Shown: positions 30,537 to 41,335, numbered from the stretch's first letter. The stretch is DNA of 64,000 bases from Anisus vortex (GCA_949126835.1 OX421501.1:2352117-2416116), one strand, 5' to 3'. Translations and numbers: made by a program. The notes: generated from the letters alone by a model not told the origin.

Positions 30537-30737
30537 AGCCGTTCGGCTGGCGTGCAGAAGGTCCTGGGTTCGAATCCTGGTGCAGCTCTGATGGGTACCT
30601 GACCTAAGTCGGGGTAAAAGTAAAGCCGGCTGTGCATAGTCCAGGCCACACATTCACCTAGTATGCCGTGGCCACAGAAACTGGTGAACCCTGCTTCACC
30701 GGCCTTGTGAATCAATTTGGTCCGACGGGTACTTTAC
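30537..30737 (+). repeat. SINE family A, internally deleted
   Basis: GTTCGGCTGGCGTGCAGAAG, GGTTCGAATCC B box, then directly CAGCTCTGATGGGTACCTGA. The hairpin region, CTGCTTCACCGGCC and GGTCCGACGGGTACTTTAC end follow. Confidence 0.88.
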
Positions 30738-30739
30738 TA

Positions 30740-30974
30740 AATGTTTTATTTATTTAAAGAATAATAAAATCGTTTTTGTAAAACAAGTTGAAAATGAATT
30801 TCTTGTATTTTCTATATGTTGCCTTAAAACGTCACGATTTATTTCAAAGGGCTCTCTAATATAACCGCTATAGTTATACAATATATACCCAAAGAAGACG
30901 TTTACAAGTGAGAATACAAAAACAACTAAAACAATTTAAATTATTTAGAAAAATTATATATAGGTTGGAGAAAA

Positions 30975-31027
<53 letters not shown>

Positions 31028-31180
31028 TACATAATATATAAATAAATATATAAGAAACGTAAATATAGTTTTAGTTACATCGATTTTAGACAAAAATATA
31101 AAGCTGATATATATAATATATACTATTTATTTATGAGAGATTTATCTATCTAGGAAATATAGATGTTTGAAATATATATA
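30740..31180. other. AT-rich sequence with a TA repeat
   Basis: TA dinucleotides at 30978-31020. No gene. Confidence 0.7.
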
Positions 31181-31184
31181 GATA

Positions 31185-31500
31185 ATAGAAATATATAAAG
31201 CTCAGAGTGCTCAGAGAAAGATATATAGCTGATAAAAAAACATAAAGCTAATGAAAAATATATAGCTGATAGAAAAACATAGCTAATGAAAAATATATAG
31301 CTGATAGAAAAACATAAAGCTATTGAAAAATATATAGCTGATAGAAAAACATATAGCTATTGAAAAATATATAGCTGATAGAAAAACATATAGCTATTGA
31401 AAAATATATAGCTGATAGAAAAACATAGCTAATGAAAAATATATAGCTGATAGAAAGATGTATAGGTGATAAAATGATAGCTTATAGAAAGATACAAAGC
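31185..31500 (+). repeat. Tandem array of about 37 bp (ATATAGCTGATAGAAAAACA)
   Basis: Six to eight units with ATATAGCTGATAGAAAAACA and TAGCTATTGAAAAAT or TAGCTAATGAAAAAT. Length varies from about 33 to 39 bp. Confidence 0.85.
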
Positions 31501-32150
31501 TAATGCTTAAATTGAAGTCACACGTGTAAAAGTATCAGATACGGAGATACTGATGGTTATCACTAAAAGAACATCCACATGTTAAATATTATGCTCTCTG
31601 CAAAACTGAACTCAAAGGGGAATAACCATAAAATTGTTTACTTTAAGAAGATATAAAAGGAAATTTTTTAATTGATTGAAATACAAGAAAAATGTGGCTT
31701 GTTTACATATTCCACCTAAAGTCCAATATGGTCCACCTTCGTCTGGGCGTGGTCCACCTTTGTATAGCGTGGTCCACCTTTTTGTTTAACATTATAAAGA
31801 AAACAACAACAAATACCTTAAGTATAGCAATATATAATAACGATGTGGATCATATATAGCAGTCTGTTATGTATAACCAACATAATGATGATTGCATTTA
31901 CAATTCACAGACATGGAGATCTATGTTATGGTCAGCAGACAATTGGACATTAAATCGAACATCACTTTAGTCTTTATGGTGTACATAAAATTATTAAATA
32001 CCTAATTTGATGTATTGTAAACTAGGAATTCGTATCTACTATAAACGTCTAGACTGCAAAGGGGGGAGGGGGTTTACTAAACATTAACACGGTATTATAG
32101 TCATGAAATATTAAAGATGACGCAGATCAAAGATAAAATATAATTGAAAT
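31500..32150. other. No gene; short GTGGTCCACCTTTG repeats
   Basis: GTCCACCTT occurs three times at 31731-31780. The rest is AT-rich. Confidence 0.5.
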
Positions 32151-32154
32151 GATT

Positions 32155-32680
32155 CACATTAGTTAGGCCTATACTAGAATATGCAGGATCTGTATGGGAC
32201 CCATCAACTAAAGAAAACATTAAAAAATTAGAACAAATTCAAAAAAGAGCTGCAAGGTTTATAACGAGTGAATATTCCCAATTGACAAAAGTAACACCAT
32301 TAGTCAAATCACTAAACCTAGAAACACTAGAGGACGGAAGGGCAAAGAGTAAAGTAGTAATAATACATAAGGCATTAAACTCTTATTTAGAAATACAACC
32401 CAATAACAATCTGTTGCAAAGCTCAGATAAACATAAAGACAAAAACACCTTCCTTGTCCCTTATGCGAGAACAAATGCATATAAGTACTCTTTCTTCCCG
32501 AGTGGCATTCGGGCATGGAATGGGTTACCTGAACAAACCAGGAAAACCAATAACCTAACATCATTTAAAGCATTAATAAAAATGCAAGACTAGACTCGGA
32601 CCACGGATGAGCGTATGACGCAATAATCTTCTTTATAGAAGGAGCGTCTGTAATGTATAAGATAAGATAAGATAAGAATA
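32155..32680 (+). pseudogene. LINE family G reverse transcriptase C-terminal end, best copy
   Basis: The frame is open from about 32160 to the stop at 32591-32593 and holds the post-catalytic RT tail: RPILEYAGSVWDPSTKENIK, LEQIQKRAARFITSEY, a KSLNLETLEDGRAKSKVV segment, then SFFPSGIRAWNGLPEQTRK (about 32491-32547). The 3' UTR has CACGGATGAGCG and CAATAATCTTCTTTATAGAA, and ends with tandem ATAAG units (about 32655-32680). The order fits the end of jockey/I/CR1-type ORF2, and the precise clade is not settled. The endonuclease and the YxDD region are absent, so it is a 5'-truncated copy. It is the reference for 15 other fragments in the window. Confidence 0.9.
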
Positions 32681-32860
32681 GGTAGGCCTACCAGAGGACA
32701 ATTATTGTCATACAAAATATAGGCCATACCCAACAGAGATCATGCAAAATATTATATCGATTATACCAAATTTAGATGACGATAAGAGATCAAACAGAAT
32801 ATAGAGTAAAAATATTGTGAATTTAGATCATGCAGTATAGAGATCTAACAAACTATGAAT

Positions 32861-33233
32861 AACATGTGCAATATAATAACATGTGCAATATAATAACATG
32901 TGCAATATAATAACATGTGCAATATAATAACATGTGCAATATAATAACATGTGCAATATAATAACATGTGCAATATAATAACATGTGCAATATAATAACA
33001 TGTGCAATATAATAACATGTGCAATATAATAACATGTGCAATATAATAACATGTGCAATATAATAACATGTGCAATATAATAACATGTGCAATATAATAA
33101 CATGTGCAATATAATAACATGTGCAATATAATAACATGTGCAATATAATAACATGTGCAATATAATAACATGTGCAATATAATAACATGTGCAATATAAT
33201 AACATGTGCAATATAATAACATGTGCAAATATA
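32861..33233 (+). repeat. 17-bp satellite AACATGTGCAATATAAT, 21-22 copies
   Basis: Starts at 32861 and repeats perfectly every 17 bp to a partial copy at 33218. The unit is open in all three reverse frames, giving three 127-136-codon artefact frames that repeat the same 17 residues. Confidence 0.98.
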
Positions 33234-33480
33234 GATATCTATATCACACATAAAATAGATCATACAAAATTAAAATCATAAATAAAAAAGATAATAATGT
33301 TTATATTTAAAGAATATAGATCATACCAATTATATAGATCACACAGAATAAAAATCATACAGAAAATATCATACAGAAAATATCATACTGAATATAGATT
33401 ATACAAAATATATAAAACTGATATAGATCATACAGCTTATAGATCATAAATAATATAGATCAAACATAATTTGTATCAAA
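33234..33480 (+). repeat. Degenerate ATAGATCATACA repeats
   Basis: Many loose copies of ATAGATCATACAGAATA-like units. Related to the units just left of the 17-bp satellite (ATAGAGATCATGCA near 32735-32840). Confidence 0.6.
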
Positions 33481-33589
33481 CAAAGTAAGCATAAGTTCCT
33501 GATTCCGAACATTTCTTTGATTCCAATAAAATCTTTATAGTCTTATCATAATTATAACAAATCTTCATTTTATAATACAGGCTATGCTT

Positions 33590-33890
33590 GCTGACTTGCT
33601 TGGTGAGTTCCTTTGGTTCCTAGTGGAACTAGGGCCTCCGCAACATAGGGCTTCCACTACATAGGGCCTCCATAAATAGGGCCTACACAACGTAGGGCCA
33701 ACAGCTCTCCAGCGCACCCGATTCTGGGCATGAAAGGTTGCAGCTTTTCATTGCGTGCTAACAGGATCGTCTCCAGGTGGTCTTGGGGAGACTAACCCGT
33801 CTTTAGCAAAGCCTGTCGGGTGGATGTCCTTTGGTGGTTTTCGTAGAGTGTGCCCTATCCAACGCCACTTTCGCCTGGCGATCTGCTATA
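33590..33890 (-). pseudogene. RTE-like LINE ORF2 C-terminal end, antisense
   Basis: Read on the minus strand from about 33885, it gives ARRKWRWIGHTLRKP-like, PKDIHP and later QNRVRWRAVG and STRNQRN, the standard C-terminal block of RTE-like LINE ORF2. Frames are broken. Between 33640 and 33715 an 18-20-bp unit (TAGGGCCTCC) is repeated four times, interrupting the coding end. The same terminus forms the 3' half of the U6 chimera at 14512-14569. Confidence 0.75.
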
Positions 33891-34069
33891 AACCCTCTAT
33901 ATTTAATAGCAAATGAATGCAAAACTTTTTTCAGACTCTTGGGTCATGCATTAGATTATAACGTATTCTTCTGAACTATTTTTAACCACTTTGCCAATTC
34001 TTTAAAATTCATGTTATCGTCTCCTAGCCTTATATTTATCGTACATGCTTTGGTGAGGAAAAATGTCGA

Positions 34070-34440
34070 AGTCTTACTTACTTACTTATGCCTTTCGCCC
34101 CACCTTGGACATAGGCCGCCCACTAGAGTCCTCCGGGCATCCTGATCCTGAGACTAATTCTCTATCGGACCCCAGTTAAAGCCCTAATATTTTCTTAGTT
34201 TTCACCTGGTTTAGTTTCCATATCGCGACTCCAGGTGTATATCAGCCGACCTCTTTTTTTTCTTCTTTTGCCTTGGGGGTTCCAAGTAAGCGATTGCCGA
34301 GTGACACTGAATGCCGGTTTTTCTGATGGTGTGGCCAATCCATTTCCATCCCTTTTGGGATATTTTCTACTTCCACAGGCCTCTGTTTAGTTCGCTGCCA
34401 AAAGTCTATTGATCCACAACATGGGAGAGATAAGTTTTTC
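34070..34440 (-). pseudogene. Second RTE-like LINE ORF2 C-terminal end, antisense, with TAAG tail
   Basis: On the minus strand: PKRDGNGLATPSEKP / RWIGHTIRKT-type frames from about 34390, then LTWNPQGKRRKKRGR, and RRTLVGGLCPRWGERHK with a stop near 34090. The element ends in GTAAGTAAGTAAG (34073-34086). This is the typical end of a post-RT domain plus a short-unit LINE tail. Frameshifts and an internal deletion inactivate it. Confidence 0.75.
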
Positions 34441-34865
34441 AAACGAAAAAAAAACTGATTTCTTTGTTCAAATAAAAAAGATAATTGTATAAGCTTTGAA
34501 CATGAAAGAAATAAAACTAATTATGCCAACTTCTAGTCTGCAATATTGCAATATAAACAGGTCTCTAACGCAAAGAAAGGTAGTTCTAAAATAAAAAATA
34601 TAGATCTATATTGTGTCTTCCATTTTGCTTACAAATTTGGGCGAGTCGTCTTTTTTTTAATTTTTTTAATAATCGTTGTGTTTTTCCTTTCATTTCGCTC
34701 AGATATGGCGGCCATTTGTTTCCAGGTAGCAGCACGTGGCTGTCTGAAGATGTTTCTATTTTTAGCACACAATGAGTAACGCTTCCGTAACCCAAGACGC
34801 TGGTTCTCTCACCCCTCCCTCCCTTCTCCCATACACACATACACGCACTTGCACAAACACACTCT
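34441..34865. other. No gene supported
   Basis: Short frames (34546-34840) on both strands overlap. Nothing recognised. Confidence 0.35.
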
Positions 34866-34871
34866 GTTTCT

Positions 34872-34940
<69 letters not shown>
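34872..34940 (+). repeat. CT dinucleotide repeat, about 34 units
   Basis: Perfect TC run followed by ACACACAC. Confidence 0.98.
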
Positions 34941-34941
<1 letters not shown>

Positions 34942-34943
<2 letters not shown>

Positions 34944-35338
34944 CACACACATTAGCATTGACTTCTTCCAATCTTCTACCGCTAAATGGAAAACCGCAAC
35001 ATCTTCATCTTTCCTCTTTCTTTGCTATTTTTATTCCTTAGCTGCCAACTTTGATATTAGCATCGGAAGACAACAACAACAACAAAACAAAAACAAACAC
35101 TTCAAAGAGATGTTCAATTATTTACATGATTAACAGTGAATGAAACAAGGAGTGATTCTCTGCCCCTTTTTTGAATTTATCTCCACCTTGTGTGCAAATT
35201 TAATGTTGATTAATGAACTTTGGCAGTATTTTGTTTGAACACTCAATATGGTAGCGAAATTATTTGTGTAAAATATCTTAAGGCGAGCTGAAAAAAAAAG
35301 ATATATATGAATGGTATTATGAACAGTTGTCATTATGT
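34942..35338. other. No recognisable feature
   Basis: AT-rich. A CAA-repeat lies near 35069-35085. Confidence 0.4.
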
Positions 35339-35341
35339 AAG

Positions 35342-35558
35342 TAAAGTACCCTTCGCACAAAACTGATCACAGGGCTAGTGAAGCAGCGATTCTGTGGCTT
35401 CGGCATACTAGGGGATGTGTGGCCAGCACAATGCCCAGCCGCCTTGGAGTAGATTCAGGGACTCAGGGACACAAGACATGGGAAATAAAATCCTAGCCTG
35501 CACCAGGAATCGAACCCAGGACCTTCAGATCGCCAGTCGAACGCGCACAGTCAATATG
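35342..35558 (-). repeat. SINE family A, antisense
   Basis: AAAGTACCCTTCGCACAAAA, GAAGCAGCGATTCTGTGGC, CATACTAGGGGATGTGTGGC, CAGCACAATGCCCAGCCGCC, CTGCACCAGGAATCGAACCC, AGGACCTTCAGATCGCCAGT. Part of the central core is lost. Confidence 0.88.
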
Positions 35559-35584
35559 TAAAATAGATTAATTTCTAACATATA

Positions 35585-35918
35585 AATTTTGTATAATTTA
35601 AAGAAAAGTCAAGACAGGAACTCTTACAAAAATGGGAATCTTACTGGAGTATGTCTTTTCATCCAGAGAAATGCCAACTGCTAAGAGTATCCAAGAAAAA
35701 AAATGAAATAATTACAAAATACTTCATTTATGGTAAAGATCTAAACTTAACTAAAAATGCAAAGTACTAAGGAATGATAATAACTTGTAAATTATCTTAA
35801 AAACCACATATTGATGAAGTAATTATAAAATCTAACAAAACATTAGGCTTCAGAGAAAGGAACTTTCACAAAAGTAGGAAGGACATTAAACTAAAATAAT
35901 ATCGTACATTAGTTAGAC
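35585..35918 (+). pseudogene. LINE family G reverse transcriptase segment, left part (split by hAT)
   Basis: One frame reads an RT thumb-side segment: LLQKWES, MSFHPEKCQLLRVSKKK, a KY-LGMIITCKLS-like block, HIDEVIIKSNKTLGF, and LVR at the end, with in-frame TAA stops (for example near 35766-35772). This extends family G further upstream than any other copy here. It continues after the hAT insertion at 37043. Confidence 0.85.
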
Positions 35919-37034
35919 CATAGGTTCTCAACGGGGCGATATCGCCCCCCGGGGGGCGGTGAGAAGCTTTAGGGGGGCGCTGACATTCCCGGGGGCGATT
36001 GGGGTGCGGTGAAGGTCAAGTTGGCGGTACAAACGTACCTGATATATTTTAACACCTCAGCTATTTTAACCGATTAGTTTTTGAATGAAATGTGATGTAA
36101 ACGCAAGTGCTGCTAAATATCTGATATCCCCCAACAGTATGCCTACATATTATTATTATTATATTATATTAATAAGAAATAGGAATCGCAGTTTCTTTTC
36201 GATGAAGTAGGGTCAGTATTTGGCAAATATAGTGTGCGGCCGGCTGGTCCTGTGGTTGTTTCACCGGACTGTCACTCAACCCTGCTGACCGATCACTGTC
36301 ACCCTAACATCTGCTTATATTAATGATATTTTGATCTCAGTTTAACCGAGATGTCTTTATGTGTTTCAAACAGTTTAAAAAATCTCAGAATGTTGATAAG
36401 CGGTATAGATAAGTAGTAATCATACTAACTGGGTAGTTTGTGTAATGCTTGAAAATATACATATAAATTCTTTAGTCATATAATATTTATATAATTTTCA
36501 AATATTTTTTACAGTTTGATCATTTCAAAGTTATAAATTGTAAGCCATTTAATTTTAATAAAAGAAAAAAAGAACTGAAATATTAGCTCAAATAAAACGG
36601 ACTATTTATCTCCCTTTAATAAAATTTTTTTTTCCACATTTGATTAAATAGTGATGCCGAACAAGCTTTATTTTGTAATATAACAAATATTACTGATTAT
36701 TAGACCTAAGGCTTTTGCAACCAAAATTGAAACAAAAATAGACAAATTGATAGCAACACACCAGGCAAACGATTCACATTAATATTAATTTATTTAAACC
36801 TTTTGTTTAGGCTATTTTTTTATCTATTAATTCTTACAATATGTTTTCTTTTCAGTTTTTTTTAAAAGATAATTAATCATACAAAAAGTCTAGACCGCCT
36901 AAAATAATTGCGGAAACTATAGTCCAGATGGGTGGAAAAGGGGAGTGACACTACGAGAAAGTTGGGGGGGGGGGAGGTGAATGGAAAAAACATGTAAAAG
37001 GGGGCGGTGAGCCGAAAAAGGTTGAGAACCTATG
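35919..37034 (-). mobile_element. Non-autonomous hAT element inserted in LINE G, family H interior with different ends
   Basis: Termini CATAGGTTCTCAACGGGG and AAAAAGGTTGAGAACCTATG. The flanking octamers AGTTAGAC (35911-35918) and AGCTAGAC (37035-37042) match 7/8 with TA at the centre, and removing the element restores the LINE sequence TTAGACCTATACTAG. Its interior is the reverse complement of the family H interior (TAACTGGGTAGTTTGTGTAA, CAGTTTGATCATTTCAAAGT, AATTGTAAGCCATTTA), yet its ends differ from the GGTCGGCAACC ends of the other copies. No transposase. Confidence 0.9.
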
Positions 37035-37042
37035 AGCTAGAC

Positions 37043-37530
37043 CTATACTAGAATATGCACCATCTGTACTGGATTCATCAACTAAACAGAACATTGAAAA
37101 TTAGAACTAATTCAGAAAAGAGCTGTAAGGTTCATAACTAGCGAATATTCAGAACTAACAAGAGTAATACCAATAGTTAAATCACTAAACCTAGAAACAC
37201 TAGAGGACAGAAAGGCAAAGAGTAAAGTAGTAATAATACTTTAAGTCATTACATTCTCATTAAGAAATACCACACAATAACTATCTGTAGCAATGCTCAG
37301 ATAAAAATAATGACAAAAACACTTTCTTTATCCATTATGCAAGAACAAATGCATATAAGTACTCTTTCTTCCCAAGTGGCACCCGGGAAAGGAATGGGTT
37401 GCCTGAACGAACCAGGAAAACCAGTAACTTAACGTTATTTAAAAAAAAAAAAATGTAAGACTAGTCTCACGGATAAGCGTAGGACGTAATAATCTTCTTT
37501 ATAGAAGGAGCGTCTGAAATAAATATAAGA
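37043..37530 (+). pseudogene. LINE family G, right part after the hAT insertion
   Basis: CTATACTAGAATATGCACCA resumes the LINE (LEYA..VLDSSTKQNI), followed by RAVRFITSEYSELTRVIPIV and, in other frames, PSGTRERNGLPERTRK. The 3' UTR GGATAAGCGTAGGACGTAAT and the tail ATAAGATAAGA complete it. Several frameshifts. Confidence 0.88.
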
Positions 37531-37531
37531 T

Positions 37532-37777
37532 AAGAAGAGAGAGAGAGAGAGAGAGAGAGAAACATAGGAAATATTTACAGCACATTTCGGAGGCTTATAG
37601 AGAAATTTAAACATTTTAGAAATGTAACATGAAAAGATCGTCGAAGTTTTCACTAATAATGTGAGAGAGAGAGGGATAGAGAGAGAGAGAGAGGGATAGA
37701 GAGAGAGGGGGGAGTTAGAGAGAGGGAGAGAGAGAGATGGGGTATAGTGAGTGAGGGGTAGTAAGAGAGACAGACAC

Positions 37778-37822
<45 letters not shown>

Positions 37823-37830
37823 AAGTAATA
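37532..37830 (+). repeat. GA-rich low-complexity tracts
   Basis: AGAG runs at 37535-37562 and 37660-37820. Confidence 0.9.
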
Positions 37831-37902
37831 TAGAGAAAGTAATGCGTAAATAACGAAATAAAAAGAAAAGCTAAGTTGAAAAGTCCATTGGATAAGAACC
37901 AA

Positions 37903-39552
37903 ACATCAAACACACATTCAGCCAAGAGAAAAATGACACCAAACACACATTCAGCCAAGAGAAAAATGACATCAAACACACATTCAGCCAAGAGAAAAAT
38001 GACATCAAACACACATTCAGCCAAGAGAAAAATGACATCAAACACACATTCAGCCAAGAGAAAAATGACATCAAACACACATTCAGCCAAGAGAAAAATG
38101 ACATCAAACACACATTCAGCCAAGAGAAAAATGACATCAAACACACATTCAGCCAAGAGAAAAATGACATCAAACACACATTCAGCCAAGAGAAAAATGA
38201 CATCAAACACACATTCAGCCAAGAGAAAAATGACATCAAACACACATTCAGCCAAGAGAAAAATGACATCAAACACACATTCAGCCAAGAGAAAAATGAG
38301 ATCAAACACACATTCAGCCAAGAGAAAAATGACATCAAACACACATTCAGCCAAGAGAAAAATGACATCAAACACACATTCAGCCAAGAGAAAAATGACA
38401 TCAAACACACATTCAGCCAAGAGAAAAATGAGATCAAACACACATTCAGCCAAGAGAAAAATGACATCAAACACACATTCAGCCAAGAGAAAAATGACAT
38501 CAAACACACATTCAGCCAAGAGAAAAATGACATCAAATACACATTCAGCCAAGAGAAAAATGACATCAAACACACATTCAGCCAAGAGAAAAATGACATC
38601 AAACACACATTCAGCCAAGAGAAAAATGACATCAAACACACATTCAGCCAAGAGAAAAATGACATCAAACACACATTCAGCCAAGAGAAAAATGACATCA
38701 AACACACATTCAGCCAAGAGAAAAATGACATCAAACACACATTCAGCCAAGAGAAAAATGACATCAAACACACATTCAGCCAAGAGAAAAATGACATCAA
38801 ACACACATTCAGCCAAGAGAAAAATGACATCAAACACACATTCAGCCAAGAGAAAAATGAGATCAAACACACATTCAGCCAAGAGAAAAATGACATCAAA
38901 CACACATTCAGCCAAGAGAAAAATGACATCAAACACACATTCAGCCAAGAGAAAAATGACATCAAACACACATTTAGCCAAGAGAAAAATGACATCAAAC
39001 ACACATTCAGCCAAGAGAAAAATGAGATCAAACACACATTCAGCCAAGAGAAAAATGACATCAAACACACATTCAGCCAAGAGAAAAATGACATCAAACA
39101 CACATTCAGCCAAGAGAAAAATGACATCAAACACACATTCAGCCAAGAGAAAAATGACATCAAACACACATTCAGCCAAGAGAAAAATGAGATCAAACAC
39201 ACATTCAGCCAAGAGAAAAATGACATCAAACACACATTCAGCCAAGAGAAAAATGACATCAAACACACATTCAGCCAAGAGAAAAATGACATCAAACACA
39301 CATTCAGCCAAGAGAAAAATGACATCAAACACACATTCAGCCAAGAGAAAAATGACATCAAACACACATTCAGCCAAGAGAAAAATGACATCAAACACAC
39401 ATTCAGCCAAGAGAAAAATGACATCAAACACACATTCAGCCAAGAGAAAAATGACATCAAACACACATTCAGCCAAGAGAAAAATGACATCAAACACACA
39501 TTCAGCCAAGAGAAAAATGACATCAAACACACATTCAGCCAAGAGAAAAATG
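37903..39552 (+). repeat. 33-bp tandem array, exactly 50 copies
   Basis: Unit ACATCAAACACACATTCAGC plus CAAGAGAAAAATG. The array measures 1650 bp, which is 50 units with no length change. Copies 13, 17, 30, 35 and 40 have AGATC in place of ACATC, and single changes occur in copy 2 (ACACC) and a few others. As 33 is a multiple of three, frames stay open: a 581-codon plus frame repeating TSNTHSAKRKM and 603- and 772-codon minus frames repeating SFFSWLNVCLM or FLLAECVFDVI. Nearly all changes in the plus frame are non-synonymous, so I do not call a protein. Confidence 0.97.
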
Positions 39553-40175
39553 AGATGCAAAGAGATGGAAAGATGGAGAAAAGGAAAAAGAGGGAGGGGA
39601 GAGGGGGGGGGTAAACCATAGAAAGCGAGAGGCATAGAGAAAAGCGATGGAAAGAGAGAAAGACAGTGGGAGAGAGATACATTGTGAGGAAGAGTTAAAA
39701 CAAAGAGGTGGACAGTGAGAAGATACTGAGAGTGAAAGTCGGAGGTCAATGGAGAGCGAAAGAAGAAAAGAGAATAGGAGAGGGAGAAATAGAAAAAGAA
39801 AGAGAGAACGGGAAAGATAAGGAGAGAGACAGAGAGATGTAGGAATTGGGAAATGTGGGAGAGAGGACAAGATAGAAGTGGAAGGGAATGAGGGAGAGAA
39901 AGGGAGAAAGGGGAGAAAGACGAAAGAGAGAGAGAGAGAGAGAAAAAAGGAAGGGAGAAAGATACACGCACATGTACATATAATATTGAGAGAGTGGAAG
40001 AGTGGGAGAGAGAGGGAGAGAAAGAGAGAGAGAGAGAGAGAGAGGGAGAGAGGGAGAGAGAAAGAGAGAGAGAGAGAAAGAGAGAGAGGGAGAGAAAGAG
40101 AGAGGGAGAAAAAGAGAGAAAGAGGGAGAGAGGGAGAGAGAGGGAGAAAGAGAGAGACAGGGAGTGGAAAAAGCC
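39553..40175 (+). repeat. GA-rich low-complexity block
   Basis: Long purine tract of AGAG, GGAG and AAAG units. The arginine/glutamate frames on the plus strand and leucine/serine frames on the minus strand are artefacts. Confidence 0.95.
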
Positions 40176-40317
40176 TCAATATAAGAAAATAGAAGATATA
40201 GAGAATAAGAATGAGATAAATTTTGAAATATTACATTTTATCAAAAAAACATCAACAGGAAGTAGACTCCAATAAGATTTCCTGCTACAGTTTCTAAAAA
40301 TAACTTTGATACCTCTA

Positions 40318-40364
40318 CACACAAACACACACGCACACACACACACACACAAATACACACACAA
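40318..40364 (+). repeat. CA microsatellite
   Basis: ACACACAC runs with G and AT interruptions. Confidence 0.9.
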
Positions 40365-40365
40365 A

Positions 40366-40960
40366 TCAGTTCTAAGGTAATTTAGATAACAATTTGAGGG
40401 ACTTGACATCATGTGTACAACACAGCAACACAGTCTGCGCATGTCTGCAAATTTACACTACCTCCTTTTTTAAAGAGTTTATTTAAAAAGAAAAAAAAAG
40501 TATTATATTAGGACTTATGTTAGACATTAATTTAACTATTAAAGTTTTCAGAATTTAAAAACGAAAATCTTAACGAAAATTGAGTGGCCATGACAGACAC
40601 GGGGACTACGTGGCCAGTAGGCCTACACCACCCATAATTTTTTTATCTTTTTAAATATAATATATAGGCCTACACATTTTTTTCGATTGACCATGAGTGT
40701 AATCTAATACACCGATGGGAAAAATCTTACTTTTGTATATTATAAAACAAGGATTCTAACCCTAGGACTATTCGATGCACTACTTAGTCAAAACCAACTA
40801 GACCTCAAAACCCACATTCCAATATAGAGTCCGATAACCCCCCCCCCCCCCCCCCCCCCCACTTCCTTCCTTTCCAACCCCTAGAAATATAGATGAAGCC
40901 GACAAACGGTATTCAAAAACATTTACGGAAAGTCTTAGTGATATATAAAAAATGTAAAAT
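40366..40960. other. No gene; poly-C run
   Basis: A run of 22-23 C lies at 40839-40860. Nothing else is supported. Confidence 0.6.
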
Positions 40961-40963
40961 TTT

Positions 40964-41020
40964 TATCCAGGCATGAAATGGCTTACCTGAACAAACCAGA
41001 AAAAACAATAACTTGTTTTA
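40964..41020 (+). mobile_element. LINE family G short fragment
   Basis: ATCCAGGCATGAAATGGCTT, ACCTGAACAAACCAGAAAAA and ACAATAACTTG match the WNGLPEQTRK coding end. Confidence 0.65.
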
Positions 41021-41059
41021 ATGAAAATGTACACAAATACCATGGAAATTTGTACAAAA

Positions 41060-41335
41060 AAAGTATCCCGTCGGATCAAAGGAAACCATAGGGTTGTTGT
41101 TGAAGCAGCGTTTACCAGTTTCTGTGGGCACGGCATACTAGGAGATTGTGTGGCCAGCACAATGCCCAGCAGCATTTACTTTACCCCAAACTAAAGCCAG
41201 GTAGGCTACCCATCAGAGCTATGTAGGACTCAGGGACACCCCACAGAGCTAGCCTACACCGCGGTTCGAACCCAGGACCTTCGGTACGCCAGCCGAACGC
41301 GTTGCCCCGCTTGGTCACCGTGCGCACCCTTCAAC
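41060..41335 (-). repeat. SINE family A, antisense, full-length with tRNA head
   Basis: Begins GTATCCCGTCGGATCAAAGG, then GAAGCAGCGTTTACCAGTTT, GGCATACTAGGAGATTGTGT, GGCCAGCACAATGCCCAGCA, CATCAGAGCTATGTAGGACT, GGTTCGAACCCAGGACCTTC (B box reversed) and CGTTGCCCCGCTTGGTCACC (A box reversed). Confidence 0.9.

Noticed and set aside
32828..33263. Three 127-136-codon frames with MLLYCTCYYIAHVII
   Set aside because: The 17-bp satellite is open in every reverse frame, so the three frames encode the same repeat in different phase.
37653..39971. 772-codon minus-strand and 581-codon plus-strand open frames
   Set aside because: They are the 33-bp array plus purine or pyrimidine tracts read in frame. 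Several frames are open at once, substitutions show no synonymous bias, and there is no non-repetitive domain.
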